A DNA stretch of 32,995 nucleotides from Candidatus Bathyarchaeota archaeon (GTDB lineage: Archaea; Thermoproteota; Bathyarchaeia; Bathyarchaeales; DTEX01). Positions within the stretch are counted from its first letter, which is position 1. Each line of letters opens with the position of its first letter. The DNA is taken from the NCBI GenBank assembly GCA_021158305.1, contig JAGGUU010000066.1, positions 1 through 32,995 on the forward strand, in the 5' to 3' direction. The notes beneath the pieces were generated by a model. That model saw only the letters and a program-made list of their open reading frames with translations, ran no database searches and had not been told where the DNA came from. Positions 6,640-14,015 of the stretch are shown here, piece by piece. Both the position numbers and the translations under genes were made by a program.

Positions 6640-7956
6640 TTATCTTTCCTCATCTTCTATGCGAAAACTAGCTTGCTGAATCTTTTGCTTGAGAATTATG
6701 AACGTGTTTGGCGGCACATCTCTATAGACGACAATGTTAGGTCCGATCCAGCTGTTATAGCCAACTTTTACACCAGGCATAAAGAGCACGCCTACACCAG
6801 TCTTCACACGGTCACCTACTACTATGCCCATCTTTTCCAGATTTGTGTCAACCATTTTATCTTTAATTCTCATTTTGACAGTCTCCTCATCGAGGCGTCG
6901 ATTGGCTACAATCGTTCCAGCTCCAAAATCACAACCCTCACCTACAATGCTATCACTAATATAGGATCCGTGGCCCACGTTAACTCCGTCCATTAAGATA
7001 CTGTTTTTCACCTCAACTCCGCTATCAATATTAACCCTTCTTCCAATGCTTGAGTAGGGTTTAATGCAGCTATTCGGCCCTATGCTGGATTCTTCGCCTA
7101 CATAAACTGGCCCCTTAATGTAGGTTCCAGAGCGGATTATTGCTCCTTTTCCAATATAAACAGTTCCTTCGACATGTGCTCCATCCTCGATTGTCCCCGC
7201 GATGCTAGATTCGAGCTTATTTAAGACGCGTATATTTGCTTCCAGTAGATCCCAAGGTCTTCCAACATCGAGCCATTCTTCAGACAGGATCCGCGTAGCG
7301 ATTACTCTTTCACCGCTCTTTATGAGCATCTTAATAGAGTCGGTTATTTCCTGTTCTCCCCTTTGGGAGATACCAGTCTGCTTTATGGCCTTGAATATTT
7401 CGGGTGAAAAGACATAAACGCCCGCGTTTATCTGTCTGCTACGCACGGTTCTGCGATTCGGTTTTTCAATGATTCCAACCACGTTATTTCCGTCGAGCTC
7501 GATAACTCCGTATCGCTCGGGATTATTTACCTCAACCGTCGTTAGAGTAGCTGCAGGATCCTCTTTCGAATGCATGTTTAGAGCCGATTTGACAACCTTG
7601 GAACTTACAAGCAAATCGCCGTAAGTTGCTAAGAAGTCTCCATCAACATGATCCTCGGCTAGTCTAAAAGCATCCGCCGTTCCCATCATCTTTTTCTGAT
7701 GAAGGTACTCAATCTTCATCCCCAGTCTCGAACCATCTTCAAAGTACTTTTTGATGTGGTCAGATTTGTAACCGACAACGAGCAATACTTCCTTTATACC
7801 GCAGTCCTTCAGAGCTTTGAGGTGATGCTCAAGTAGCGGTTTTCCGCCCACTGGAATCATATGTTTTGGACGGGTAAATGTAAGAGGACGTAGTCTTTGT
7901 CCTTGACCAGCAGCTAAAACTACCGCCTTCAAAGCTTTCACAGTATTTAGAATCAT
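6640..7956 (-). CDS. glmU: Sugar-1-phosphate nucleotidyltransferase with left-handed beta-helix (GlmU-like)
   Basis: A 438-residue bifunctional-type enzyme. Residues about 10-240 form the nucleotidyltransferase domain, with the signature AVVLAAGQGQRLRPLTFTRP and conserved PVGGKPLLEHHL, YGDLLV and EKP segments. From about 250 on, hexapeptide repeats (GKGAIIRSGTYIKGPVYVG and so on) build a left-handed beta-helix, ending near GVKVGYNSWIGPNIVVYRDV. Archaeal relatives such as those of Methanocaldococcus and Sulfolobus make UDP-N-acetylglucosamine or UDP-/dTDP-glucose; the exact sugar cannot be read from sequence. The product would feed protein glycosylation or cell-surface polymers. The LSm gene follows by 39 bases but has its own promoter. 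Confidence 0.88.
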   Translation of the reverse strand: MILNTVKALKAVVLAAGQGQRLRPLTFTRPKHMIPVGGKPLLEHHLKALKDCGIKEVLLVVGYKSDHIKKYFEDGSRLGMKIEYLHQKKMMGTADAFRLAEDHVDGDFLATYGDLLVSSKVVKSALNMHSKEDPAATLTTVEVNNPERYGVIELDGNNVVGIIEKPNRRTVRSRQINAGVYVFSPEIFKAIKQTGISQRGEQEITDSIKMLIKSGERVIATRILSEEWLDVGRPWDLLEANIRVLNKLESSIAGTIEDGAHVEGTVYIGKGAIIRSGTYIKGPVYVGEESSIGPNSCIKPYSSIGRRVNIDSGVEVKNSILMDGVNVGHGSYISDSIVGEGCDFGAGTIVANRRLDEETVKMRIKDKMVDTNLEKMGIVVGDRVKTGVGVLFMPGVKVGYNSWIGPNIVVYRDVPPNTFIILKQKIQQASFRIEDEER

Positions 7957-8010
7957 TGTAAAGAATTAATAAAGCCTTATTGTTTCCGTCCTGCTTGGAA
8001 CTTCAAATAA

Positions 8011-8021
8011 CCTTTTAAAAT
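8011..8021 (+). promoter_or_regulatory. TATA box upstream of the DUF2095-like gene
   Basis: CCTTTTAAAAT is centred about 26 bases before 8043, where an ATG opens a seven-codon ORF (MDSSSER, stop at 8064-8066). If the spacing is typical, the message starts at that ATG and the main gene starts 6 bases after the small ORF ends. Confidence 0.4.
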
Positions 8022-8072
8022 GGAGACTAATAACAATAAGTGATGGATTCTAGCTCGGAGCGATAATCGTCC

Positions 8073-8417
8073 ATGAAGATAGATAAGAAGCAATTCGAAA
8101 AGATGTTTCCGAACTTAGCTAAAGAGATATTTAGTGGAGAAAATCGGGTGACAATCACGTCTATTAGGTCAGATATTGATATGGGAGAGAAAGCAGCTTC
8201 TATGAGCTTTCGAGGATATAATCCAGACGTTATAGATTTTCTAAGAAGATGCGATAATGAGGAACAAGCATACGAGATAATAGACTATCTTGAAAGAAGG
8301 AAGGAGATAAGCGAGAAGTATGCTTCCCAGCTGAGGAAGCAGCTAAGGGAAAGGGGAGTGAGAAGCTTTGGATCTAAGAAAGAAGACGGGTACTACCTCA
8401 AACAGGCGGGATTCTAG
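8073..8417 (+). CDS. Conserved archaeal protein, DUF2095-like
   Basis: A 114-residue soluble, charged protein. The start KKQFEKMFPNLAKEIF, the central FRGYNPDVIDFLRRCDNEEQ and the helical IIDYLERRKEISEKYASQL match what I remember of the uncharacterised archaeal DUF2095 family; this is from memory and not a search result. No catalytic motif, metal site or membrane segment is visible. The last 25 residues are basic and probably disordered. It stands alone: the next gene on the same strand is 137 bases away with its own promoter. The reading frame is clearly coding; the function is unknown. Confidence 0.75.
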   Translation: MKIDKKQFEKMFPNLAKEIFSGENRVTITSIRSDIDMGEKAASMSFRGYNPDVIDFLRRCDNEEQAYEIIDYLERRKEISEKYASQLRKQLRERGVRSFGSKKEDGYYLKQAGF

Positions 8418-8481
8418 CGCAGTGATCCGTGAGACTTGCATCCGGTAGCATTTCTGAGGTCTTTGAGAGAATTTAGGAAAC

Positions 8482-8506
8482 ATACTTTTAAAAGATAAAA
8501 TAATAT
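8482..8506 (+). promoter_or_regulatory. AT-rich promoter of the membrane coiled-coil protein
   Basis: Two overlapping TATA-like runs (CTTTTAAAAGATAAAA and AATATAAAAC). The second is centred near 8501, giving an expected start near 8527, close to the ATG of an eight-codon ORF (8532-8558) that ends on the main GTG. Confidence 0.4.
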
Positions 8507-8554
8507 AAAACATATTCTTCCAAGTGTTTGAATGCCGTTCAGGGATGACGAAAC

Positions 8555-9790
8555 GTGAACAATAAACGAAGATCTAAGATCAGCTTATACATAATTCTAA
8601 TAGCGTTGCTCTGTTTTGTTAATTCTAGAATATTCTATGTGCAGGAGACAGACTGCGATTTAAATGTTAAAAATGCTTTGACGATTACTCCGAAAACAGC
8701 CGAACCATTAACAAACGAGACATACATAATAGAAGAGTGGATCAGAAAAATCAGCATAGATCCTTGGGACGCTATATCCAGTAGCGACTACTACTTGATC
8801 TTTAATAATCAATCAGAGGAAATTCGGCAAGTATCCCTCGTGTTGCCCATTAATGCCATCGACATATCTGTTCGAGACGCGTATGGAGAATATAAAACGG
8901 GAACAAATATTCTTTTCCGAGAGAACTATATTCAAGTCGATGTAACTTTGAAGAAACCCTTGAATCCGGGGGAGAGAAATGAATTCTTGATAGCCTACAA
9001 GCTTCCGCCGAGTGAATTTCTAGTCTCGAAAAGCTGGCAAGATTATGTGTTAGAACTCGACTTGGCTAAGCCGGAGAACTGGACTGTAAATAAATTTTCG
9101 CTTATGATCTCTCTTCCTGAAGGGGCGGAGCTAAAGGATATTTCTGATGCTTCTTTTGAGGTTAAGAAAGAGGGACTATCTCTGAAGATCATTTTAACTG
9201 AACATAACGTTGTGAAATTTCACAATCCTCACATAGTCTTAGAGTATCAATACTTTATTCTATGGAAAATATTTAAGCCCTTAATATGGACGGTTGTGCT
9301 TGCTTCGCTTGGCGCAGTAGTGCTCTTCGTTAGGAAGGCTACCCGACCTGCAGTTACCACCGTGACTGTTCCTCCCGATATCCTGAGGGAGTTTATCAAA
9401 GTTTATGAAGAAAGGAGGAGACTCTACGTTGATCTCCAGTCGTTACAAAGGCAATTCAGAAGGGGGAAGATTTCTAGGAGGAGATTAAAGCTTAGGAAGA
9501 AATCTTTAGATCAAAGGTTAGCGGCATTGAATAAGAGACTTATGGAGCTTAAGGAGCAAATATCTGCTTTGGCTGAGCAATACAGAGAGATGCTAAGAGA
9601 TCTTGAAACCGCTGAAGCAGAGATTGAGATGTTAAACACTAACATCGAACAAGTCGAGGCTAGGTTTAGACGTGGGGAGATCTCCGCAGATACTAGAAAG
9701 AAGCTTATAGATGAATATAACGGCATAAAAAGGCGGGCTGAAGGCAGGATTTCTGAGATTCTTCTGAGACTTCAGGAAGAGACGATGTGA
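8555..9790 (+). CDS. Membrane protein with extracytoplasmic beta domain and cytoplasmic coiled coil
   Basis: Not recognised as a named family. The 411 residues read as a signal peptide or anchor (about 9-26, SLYIILIALLCFV), an extracellular beta-rich domain (about 30-230, with the phrase LNPGERNEFLIAYKLPPSEF), one transmembrane helix (about 241-259, basic on both sides) and a long charged coiled coil to the C-terminus. The coiled coil contains FRRGKIS at 301 and FRRGEIS at 371, exactly 70 residues apart, each followed by a basic helix. The start is GTG, with AGGGATGA upstream; an eight-codon ORF ends on it as GTGA. Topology suggests a protein linking the envelope to something in the cytoplasm. 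Codon use matches the neighbours. Confidence 0.75.
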   Translation: MNNKRRSKISLYIILIALLCFVNSRIFYVQETDCDLNVKNALTITPKTAEPLTNETYIIEEWIRKISIDPWDAISSSDYYLIFNNQSEEIRQVSLVLPINAIDISVRDAYGEYKTGTNILFRENYIQVDVTLKKPLNPGERNEFLIAYKLPPSEFLVSKSWQDYVLELDLAKPENWTVNKFSLMISLPEGAELKDISDASFEVKKEGLSLKIILTEHNVVKFHNPHIVLEYQYFILWKIFKPLIWTVVLASLGAVVLFVRKATRPAVTTVTVPPDILREFIKVYEERRRLYVDLQSLQRQFRRGKISRRRLKLRKKSLDQRLAALNKRLMELKEQISALAEQYREMLRDLETAEAEIEMLNTNIEQVEARFRRGEISADTRKKLIDEYNGIKRRAEGRISEILLRLQEETM

Positions 9791-9967
9791 CTTTCAATTT
9801 TTGAGTCATATTCGGAATAATACAATAGAGTAATTTTTATAGGTATGGCGATAAATAATCCCCCTAAAATATGCAAAATCTACAAAATAATGTTAATGAC
9901 GGACGTAAGTGTCGCCGAGCATCCGGCTTAAACGGTTACATTAGGCTTATTCAGAGTACTTGGAGAG

Positions 9968-10798
9968 TTGATAGTGGTGGTTTTCATCAGCTCGACTAAG
10001 CGAGTCTCAGCGAAAAGTAAACTTGTTCCGGATACCATCTGGAGGAAACTCTCAGAATATCTAGGGCTCTCAGAATATGAGGCGAAGGTTTACGCATCTT
10101 TAATTGAGACTGGCCAAGCCAAAGCCAGAACGCTAAGCGTCCTCAGTGGAGTTCCGAGAACAAAAGTCTACAGTGTTCTAAAAAGGCTTATAGATATGAG
10201 GCTTGTGTCCGAGATACCTGGAGAGCCCAGAAAGTTCTTCCCAACTCCACCTAACGTTGCCTTGAAACCTTATCTACAGACATATCGAGATACGGTTCAG
10301 GATCTTGAGGATCTCATCTCAGCGTTGGAAAATGCTTTCAGGAAGGCTAGGGATAGGGAGAACGTACGGCAATGCTTAGCATGGATAATTAAGGGAAGAG
10401 AGAGAATTTTAAGAAAGATTCAAGAGATGCTGGCTATGGCGAAGAGAAATGTCTGCATAATAACTAGTGGAAATGGATTAATCCTTCTATATAAGATGTT
10501 TAATAAAATGTTTGATGACCTTATTAGCCGATCAGTAGAGGTTAAAATAATTACAACGAATAAGCCAAATAATGAGCATATACTTCGAGAGCTTAAGTAT
10601 GTATGCAACGTCAAAGAGTCTGATTTTTATCTCCCCATGATCATAGTAAATGTGGATAGCGAACATATACTTATATCCCGTTTTCAGTTTGACAATTACT
10701 TTTTAAGATCTGAAGGGGATGAAGCGATCTTCTCAAATGACCCCGTATTATATGAGATTGTTTGGCTTCTAGCAAGTCAAGTAGTTAAGGGAACCTAG
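9968..10798 (+). CDS. TrmB-family transcriptional regulator
   Basis: A 276-residue protein. The N-terminal winged helix at about 20-95 carries the standard TrmB signature: LGLSEYEAKVYASLIETGQA, then LSVLSGVPRTKVYSVLKRLI and a wing EIPGEPRKFFPTPP. A helical linker (DTVQDLEDLISALENAFRKA) is followed by a C-terminal ligand-sensing domain of the phospholipase-D-like type (CIITSGNGL, VEVKIITTNK). TrmB proteins often respond to sugars, but many control other pathways, and no sugar transporter is adjacent. The start is ambiguous: TTG at 9968, or GTG at 9974 or 9977; the conserved part starts later in any case. A 13-codon ORF lies in the leader (9890-9931). A structured 3' region follows the stop codon. 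Confidence 0.85.
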   Translation: MIVVVFISSTKRVSAKSKLVPDTIWRKLSEYLGLSEYEAKVYASLIETGQAKARTLSVLSGVPRTKVYSVLKRLIDMRLVSEIPGEPRKFFPTPPNVALKPYLQTYRDTVQDLEDLISALENAFRKARDRENVRQCLAWIIKGRERILRKIQEMLAMAKRNVCIITSGNGLILLYKMFNKMFDDLISRSVEVKIITTNKPNNEHILRELKYVCNVKESDFYLPMIIVNVDSEHILISRFQFDNYFLRSEGDEAIFSNDPVLYEIVWLLASQVVKGT

Positions 10799-10800
10799 TT

Positions 10801-10858
10801 GTGACTGGCATGAATAGATAAGTCACTGCGATCATATCTTCGCAGTTACATCACTTTT
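10801..10858 (+). terminator. Inverted repeats after the TrmB gene, then a short T-run
   Basis: GTGACT (10801-10806) pairs with AGTCAC (10821-10826), and ACTGCGA (10825-10831) pairs with TCGCAGT (10840-10846) across an eight-base loop. A CTTTTAC run follows. This may be a terminator for the regulator gene, or an operator or processing site before the next gene. The repeats are seen directly; function is uncertain. Confidence 0.35.
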
Positions 10859-10908
10859 ACATAAATTAAAATTAAACATAGATAAAATCAGGGCTAGGGC
10901 GGCATCTA

Positions 10909-11094
10909 TTGCCTGATGAGAATCGAAGCTCGATGAGCTTTATCGATTTGTTAGTATTAACGCTTGCACAACATGAGAAAAATCTATCTTCAATCATCAA
11001 GAGACTTGAGGAAATCTCTGAAAAACTTGAAAAAATAAGCATACAGATGGAGAATGCTAAAAATCTTGTATATAAAGACCGTGAACATCAATAA
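10909..11094 (+). CDS. Small coiled-coil protein, unknown function
   Basis: 61 residues from the TTG, or 53 from the ATG at 10933 (residue 9, MSFIDLLVLTLAQHEKNL). The segment SSIIKRLEEISEKLEKISIQ shows a clear heptad pattern with hydrophobic I/L at a and d positions, so it probably forms a short coiled coil. No Cys or His cluster and no membrane segment is visible. It lies between the TrmB regulator and the ferredoxin on the same strand, 76 bases before the latter. Neither start has a strong Shine-Dalgarno site. The helical pattern makes it likely to be real despite its size. It could be a partner protein of either neighbour. Confidence 0.55.
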   Translation: MPDENRSSMSFIDLLVLTLAQHEKNLSSIIKRLEEISEKLEKISIQMENAKNLVYKDREHQ

Positions 11095-11170
11095 GTTATT
11101 CCACGATTTTTCTTGATTACACAAAGCTTTTATTTTTCTGGCATCTTTTTTGAGTTTAAGGTGACTTACT

Positions 11171-11353
11171 TTGGTCGAGATAAAGATAGATACTGAAAAA
11201 TGCGTTGGCTGCGGAACCTGCGTAGACGTATGTCCCGTCGGAGTCTGGGAACTGGTGAATGGAAAAGCCTCTCCAGTAAATGCGAGTGAATGTCTCGCAT
11301 GTCACGCATGTGAGACTCAATGCCCAGAAAATGCGATTGAGATAATAGAATAG
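11171..11353 (+). CDS. 2[4Fe-4S] ferredoxin
   Basis: A 60-residue bacterial-type ferredoxin with two complete cluster motifs: C11-x2-C14-x3... (CVGCGTCVDVCP, last Cys at 21) and C41/C44/C47/C51 (CLACHACETQCP). In each, the three close Cys bind one cluster and the fourth, before Pro, binds the other. It carries low-potential electrons in the cytoplasm, for example for oxoacid oxidoreductases; the partner cannot be told from context. The start is TTG, four codons before the first conserved Ile; GGTGAC at 11160-11165 is a good ribosome site. It ends two bases from the stop codon of the convergent deacetylase gene. Confidence 0.93.
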   Translation: MVEIKIDTEKCVGCGTCVDVCPVGVWELVNGKASPVNASECLACHACETQCPENAIEIIE

Positions 11354-11355
11354 CT

Positions 11356-12441
11356 CTAAAGATTCCAGAATCTCGACTGGATTTCTTTCACCTCCTTAAT
11401 GATTTTTTCTGCGATCTTATGAATAGTTATGCTGAATCTTGGGCGATGCTCCGTGACTTTAGCTTCCATATTCATCATTCGAGACAAAACCGCTGGAACT
11501 ATCTTCTTTAAAAAGCTCGGGCAATAGCCGCCTTCCAATACTGCTACAAGTCTGTTTCCGCTGAGCCGATGCGCTAGATCGATTATCACTTGAAAAACTT
11601 TCAAGTATAGAGATGCGGAAAGCAGGAGTTCACCGATAGGATCTTTAAAGTATCCGTCAAAACCAGCTGATACCAGAATGAATTCAGGCTTGTAACAGAG
11701 CACTATAGGAACCACTACGGATTTAAAAGCTTTCCAGTATGCTGGATCTGATGCACCAAATGGAAGAGGAATATTAACCGTGTATCCTTTACCCTTTCCT
11801 TTTCCGACTTCATCAATGAAGCCAGACCTGGGAAATTCGGAAGGATCCTCATGAAGACTGATGTATAAGACCTCATCGGTATCGTAGAATATCTCCTGTG
11901 TTCCATTACCATGATGAACATCCACATCGAGTATTAGAATGCGGCTTAACGAGAATTTATCTATGAGGCGCTTAGCCGCCAACGCGACGTTATTAAAGAT
12001 GCAAAAACCAGAGGCTGAGGCGCGGCTTGCATGATGACCAGGCGGCCGGGAGATGACGAATGCATTTCTGAGTTTTCCCTCCATTACCATGTCTACGGCC
12101 CTTATCGCGCCTCCAGCTGCTAAGCGTGCAACTGCATAGCTCTCCGGAGAGACTAGGGTTCCGGTTTCTTCATCTAAGATTCCTCCCCCACTATTACAGA
12201 GATTTCTCACAGCCCGAATGTATCTTAGTGAATGAACCATTTCAAGCTCGTCTAGCTTTGCGATTCTAGGCTTGATGAGCACGCATCGCTTATTTTTTAA
12301 TAGATTGAGATGCTTAATCCCCCTTATGATAGCCTGCAGCCTTGCTGGGGATTCTGGATGATTTCTTCCAGTTCTGTGGAGGAGGAAATATTCAGAGAAG
12401 ATTATTCCCGTTCTTGATCTGCAATTGCCTATCTCATTCAC
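11356..12441 (-). CDS. Histone-deacetylase/AcuC/acetylpolyamine-amidohydrolase family protein
   Basis: A 361-residue zinc-dependent deacetylase. The active-site set is complete: tandem histidines in PPGHHA (H136, H137), the zinc ligands in LDVDVHHGNGTQ (D174, H176) and D262 in SAGFDGY, then a Gly-Gly-Tyr (EGGY) near residue 308 for the transition-state tyrosine. Archaeal members may act on acetylated proteins, including chromatin proteins, on acetylpolyamines or on other small amides; sequence alone does not decide. The N-terminal HRTGRNHPESPARL segment is typical of the family. It starts with GTG at 12441. It diverges from purB across 121 bases. Confidence 0.92.
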   Translation of the reverse strand: MNEIGNCRSRTGIIFSEYFLLHRTGRNHPESPARLQAIIRGIKHLNLLKNKRCVLIKPRIAKLDELEMVHSLRYIRAVRNLCNSGGGILDEETGTLVSPESYAVARLAAGGAIRAVDMVMEGKLRNAFVISRPPGHHASRASASGFCIFNNVALAAKRLIDKFSLSRILILDVDVHHGNGTQEIFYDTDEVLYISLHEDPSEFPRSGFIDEVGKGKGKGYTVNIPLPFGASDPAYWKAFKSVVVPIVLCYKPEFILVSAGFDGYFKDPIGELLLSASLYLKVFQVIIDLAHRLSGNRLVAVLEGGYCPSFLKKIVPAVLSRMMNMEAKVTEHRPRFSITIHKIAEKIIKEVKEIQSRFWNL

Positions 12442-12562
12442 TTTGAATCGCCCTAATGTCTTTCATATGGCATAAGAAGAAAAATCTCAATATAATTGTT
12501 AAATTAGCTAGAGGATATTTAGATAGGGTGAATTAACGCTTAGAACATATTGAGGCGATTTA

Positions 12563-13933
12563 GTGATGCCTATCCTCCCAATAGATACGGGTCGGTATGG
12601 AACTCCTGAAATGCTGAGGATATTTGAAGAGGAGAATTACTTCCAAAAATTGTTGGATGTCGAGGCTGCGCTTGCCTGGGCACATGCACAGGTGGGAAAC
12701 ATTCCTAGAGAAGATGCTGAGAAGATAATGAAGATGGCTTCAACGAAGTATGTTAAAGTCAGCAGGGTGAAGGAGATAGAGAAGGAGATTAAACATGATA
12801 TAATGTCGCTTGTCCGAGCATTCGCTGAAGTATGCGGATCAAGCGGCGCATACATACATCTAGGAGCCACAAGCTATGATATCGTCGACACAGCCAAGGC
12901 TCTTCAGCTTAGAGAAGCAATAGAAGTTATAGGCAGAAAACTTGACGATCTCGAACTCATCCTCATCAAGCTTGCAGACCGATATAAAAGGACGATCATG
13001 ATAGGCAGGACGCATGGACAACATGCCTTGCCAATAACATTTGGCTTAAAGCTCTCAGTCTGGATGAGAGAAGTCTCAAGGCATATTCAGAGACTCCGAG
13101 AATGTAGAGAGAGATTGCTAGTGGGAAAGATGAGCGGGGCTGTGGGGACACAGGCGGGTCTGGGAGCACATGCATTGAAGATTCAAGAGCTAGTTATGCA
13201 GAAACTGGGGTTGAAAGCAGCTGAGGTTTCAACTCAGATTATTCAGAGAGATAGACATGCGGAGTTCATATGCCTATTAGCGATTATAGCGTCGACTCTG
13301 GATAAATTCGCAACAGAGATAAGAGAGCTTCAAAGAACTGAGATCGCTGAAGTTTTTGAGCCGTTTAGACGAGAGAAACAAGTTGGCAGTTCAACTATGC
13401 CTCACAAGAGGAACCCAGAACTGTGTGAAAGAATATGTGGACTTGCAAAGATTGTGAGAAGCCTCGTGTTTCCCGCTCTAGAGAATATTCCAACATGGCA
13501 CGAAAGAGATCTCACTCAGTCCTCTTCTGAGAGATTCCTCATTCCCGAAGCCTGCATCCTAGTTGACTATATGCTTCATCTCATGATTAGCATCTTGTCA
13601 AATCTTGAAGTTGACGAGGAGAGGATGAGGAGAAACATAGAAATAACTGAGGGACGAACAATGTCCGAGGCGATCATGATAGCCTTGGCAAGGAAGGGTA
13701 TGAACCGGCAAGATGCACATGAGCTTGTTCGGAGACTTGTGATTCAAAGCATATCTGAGAAGAAGCCGTTCAGAGAAGTATTAATGCGCAACGATAAGAT
13801 CAGGTCTTTCCTAAGCGAGGATGAAATAGACGATGCACTGAAACCTGAAAAATATTTGGGAACAGCTGTTACACAAGTTGAGATAGCTATCAGAAAGACT
13901 TTGGAGGAAAGAAAGACAAGAGGCTTAGGATGA
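12563..13933 (+). CDS. purB: Adenylosuccinate lyase
   Basis: A 456-residue fumarase/aspartase-superfamily enzyme that removes fumarate from SAICAR and from adenylosuccinate in purine synthesis. Key motifs are GRTHGQHA (residues 148-155, catalytic His region), the flexible signature loop GSSTMPHKRNPE (275-286) with the catalytic serine, and LGATSYDIVDTA near 100. It begins with adjacent GTG and ATG codons (12563 and 12566); the ATG gives MPILPIDTGRYG, which fits the family's usual N-terminus better. Length is normal. No other purine genes are nearby, which is common in archaea. Its neighbours are the divergent deacetylase and, after a promoter gap, the ABC exporter. Confidence 0.95.
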   Translation: MMPILPIDTGRYGTPEMLRIFEEENYFQKLLDVEAALAWAHAQVGNIPREDAEKIMKMASTKYVKVSRVKEIEKEIKHDIMSLVRAFAEVCGSSGAYIHLGATSYDIVDTAKALQLREAIEVIGRKLDDLELILIKLADRYKRTIMIGRTHGQHALPITFGLKLSVWMREVSRHIQRLRECRERLLVGKMSGAVGTQAGLGAHALKIQELVMQKLGLKAAEVSTQIIQRDRHAEFICLLAIIASTLDKFATEIRELQRTEIAEVFEPFRREKQVGSSTMPHKRNPELCERICGLAKIVRSLVFPALENIPTWHERDLTQSSSERFLIPEACILVDYMLHLMISILSNLEVDEERMRRNIEITEGRTMSEAIMIALARKGMNRQDAHELVRRLVIQSISEKKPFREVLMRNDKIRSFLSEDEIDDALKPEKYLGTAVTQVEIAIRKTLEERKTRGLG

Positions 13934-13943
13934 TTTAGAATAA

Positions 13944-13956
13944 CTTTTAAATAAAG
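13944..13956 (+). promoter_or_regulatory. TATA box of the ABC exporter operon
   Basis: CTTTTAAATAAAG is centred near 13949, 25 bases before the middle of a perfect palindrome at 13968-13981. It lies just after the purB stop codon. Confidence 0.45.
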
Positions 13957-13967
13957 TCTGGCTTGAA

Positions 13968-13981
13968 GAATCTTAAGATTC
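13968..13981. promoter_or_regulatory. Perfect 14-base palindrome at predicted start site (candidate operator)
   Basis: GAATCTTAAGATTC is an uninterrupted palindrome. It sits where the exporter operon's transcript should begin, 25 bases after the TATA box, so a dimeric regulator bound there would block initiation. A palindrome this long is expected about twice by chance in a window this size; its position is what makes it notable. Confidence 0.4.
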
Positions 13982-14015
13982 AGCATCTCGCCTTGATCTA
14001 CGCTAAATTATTGAA

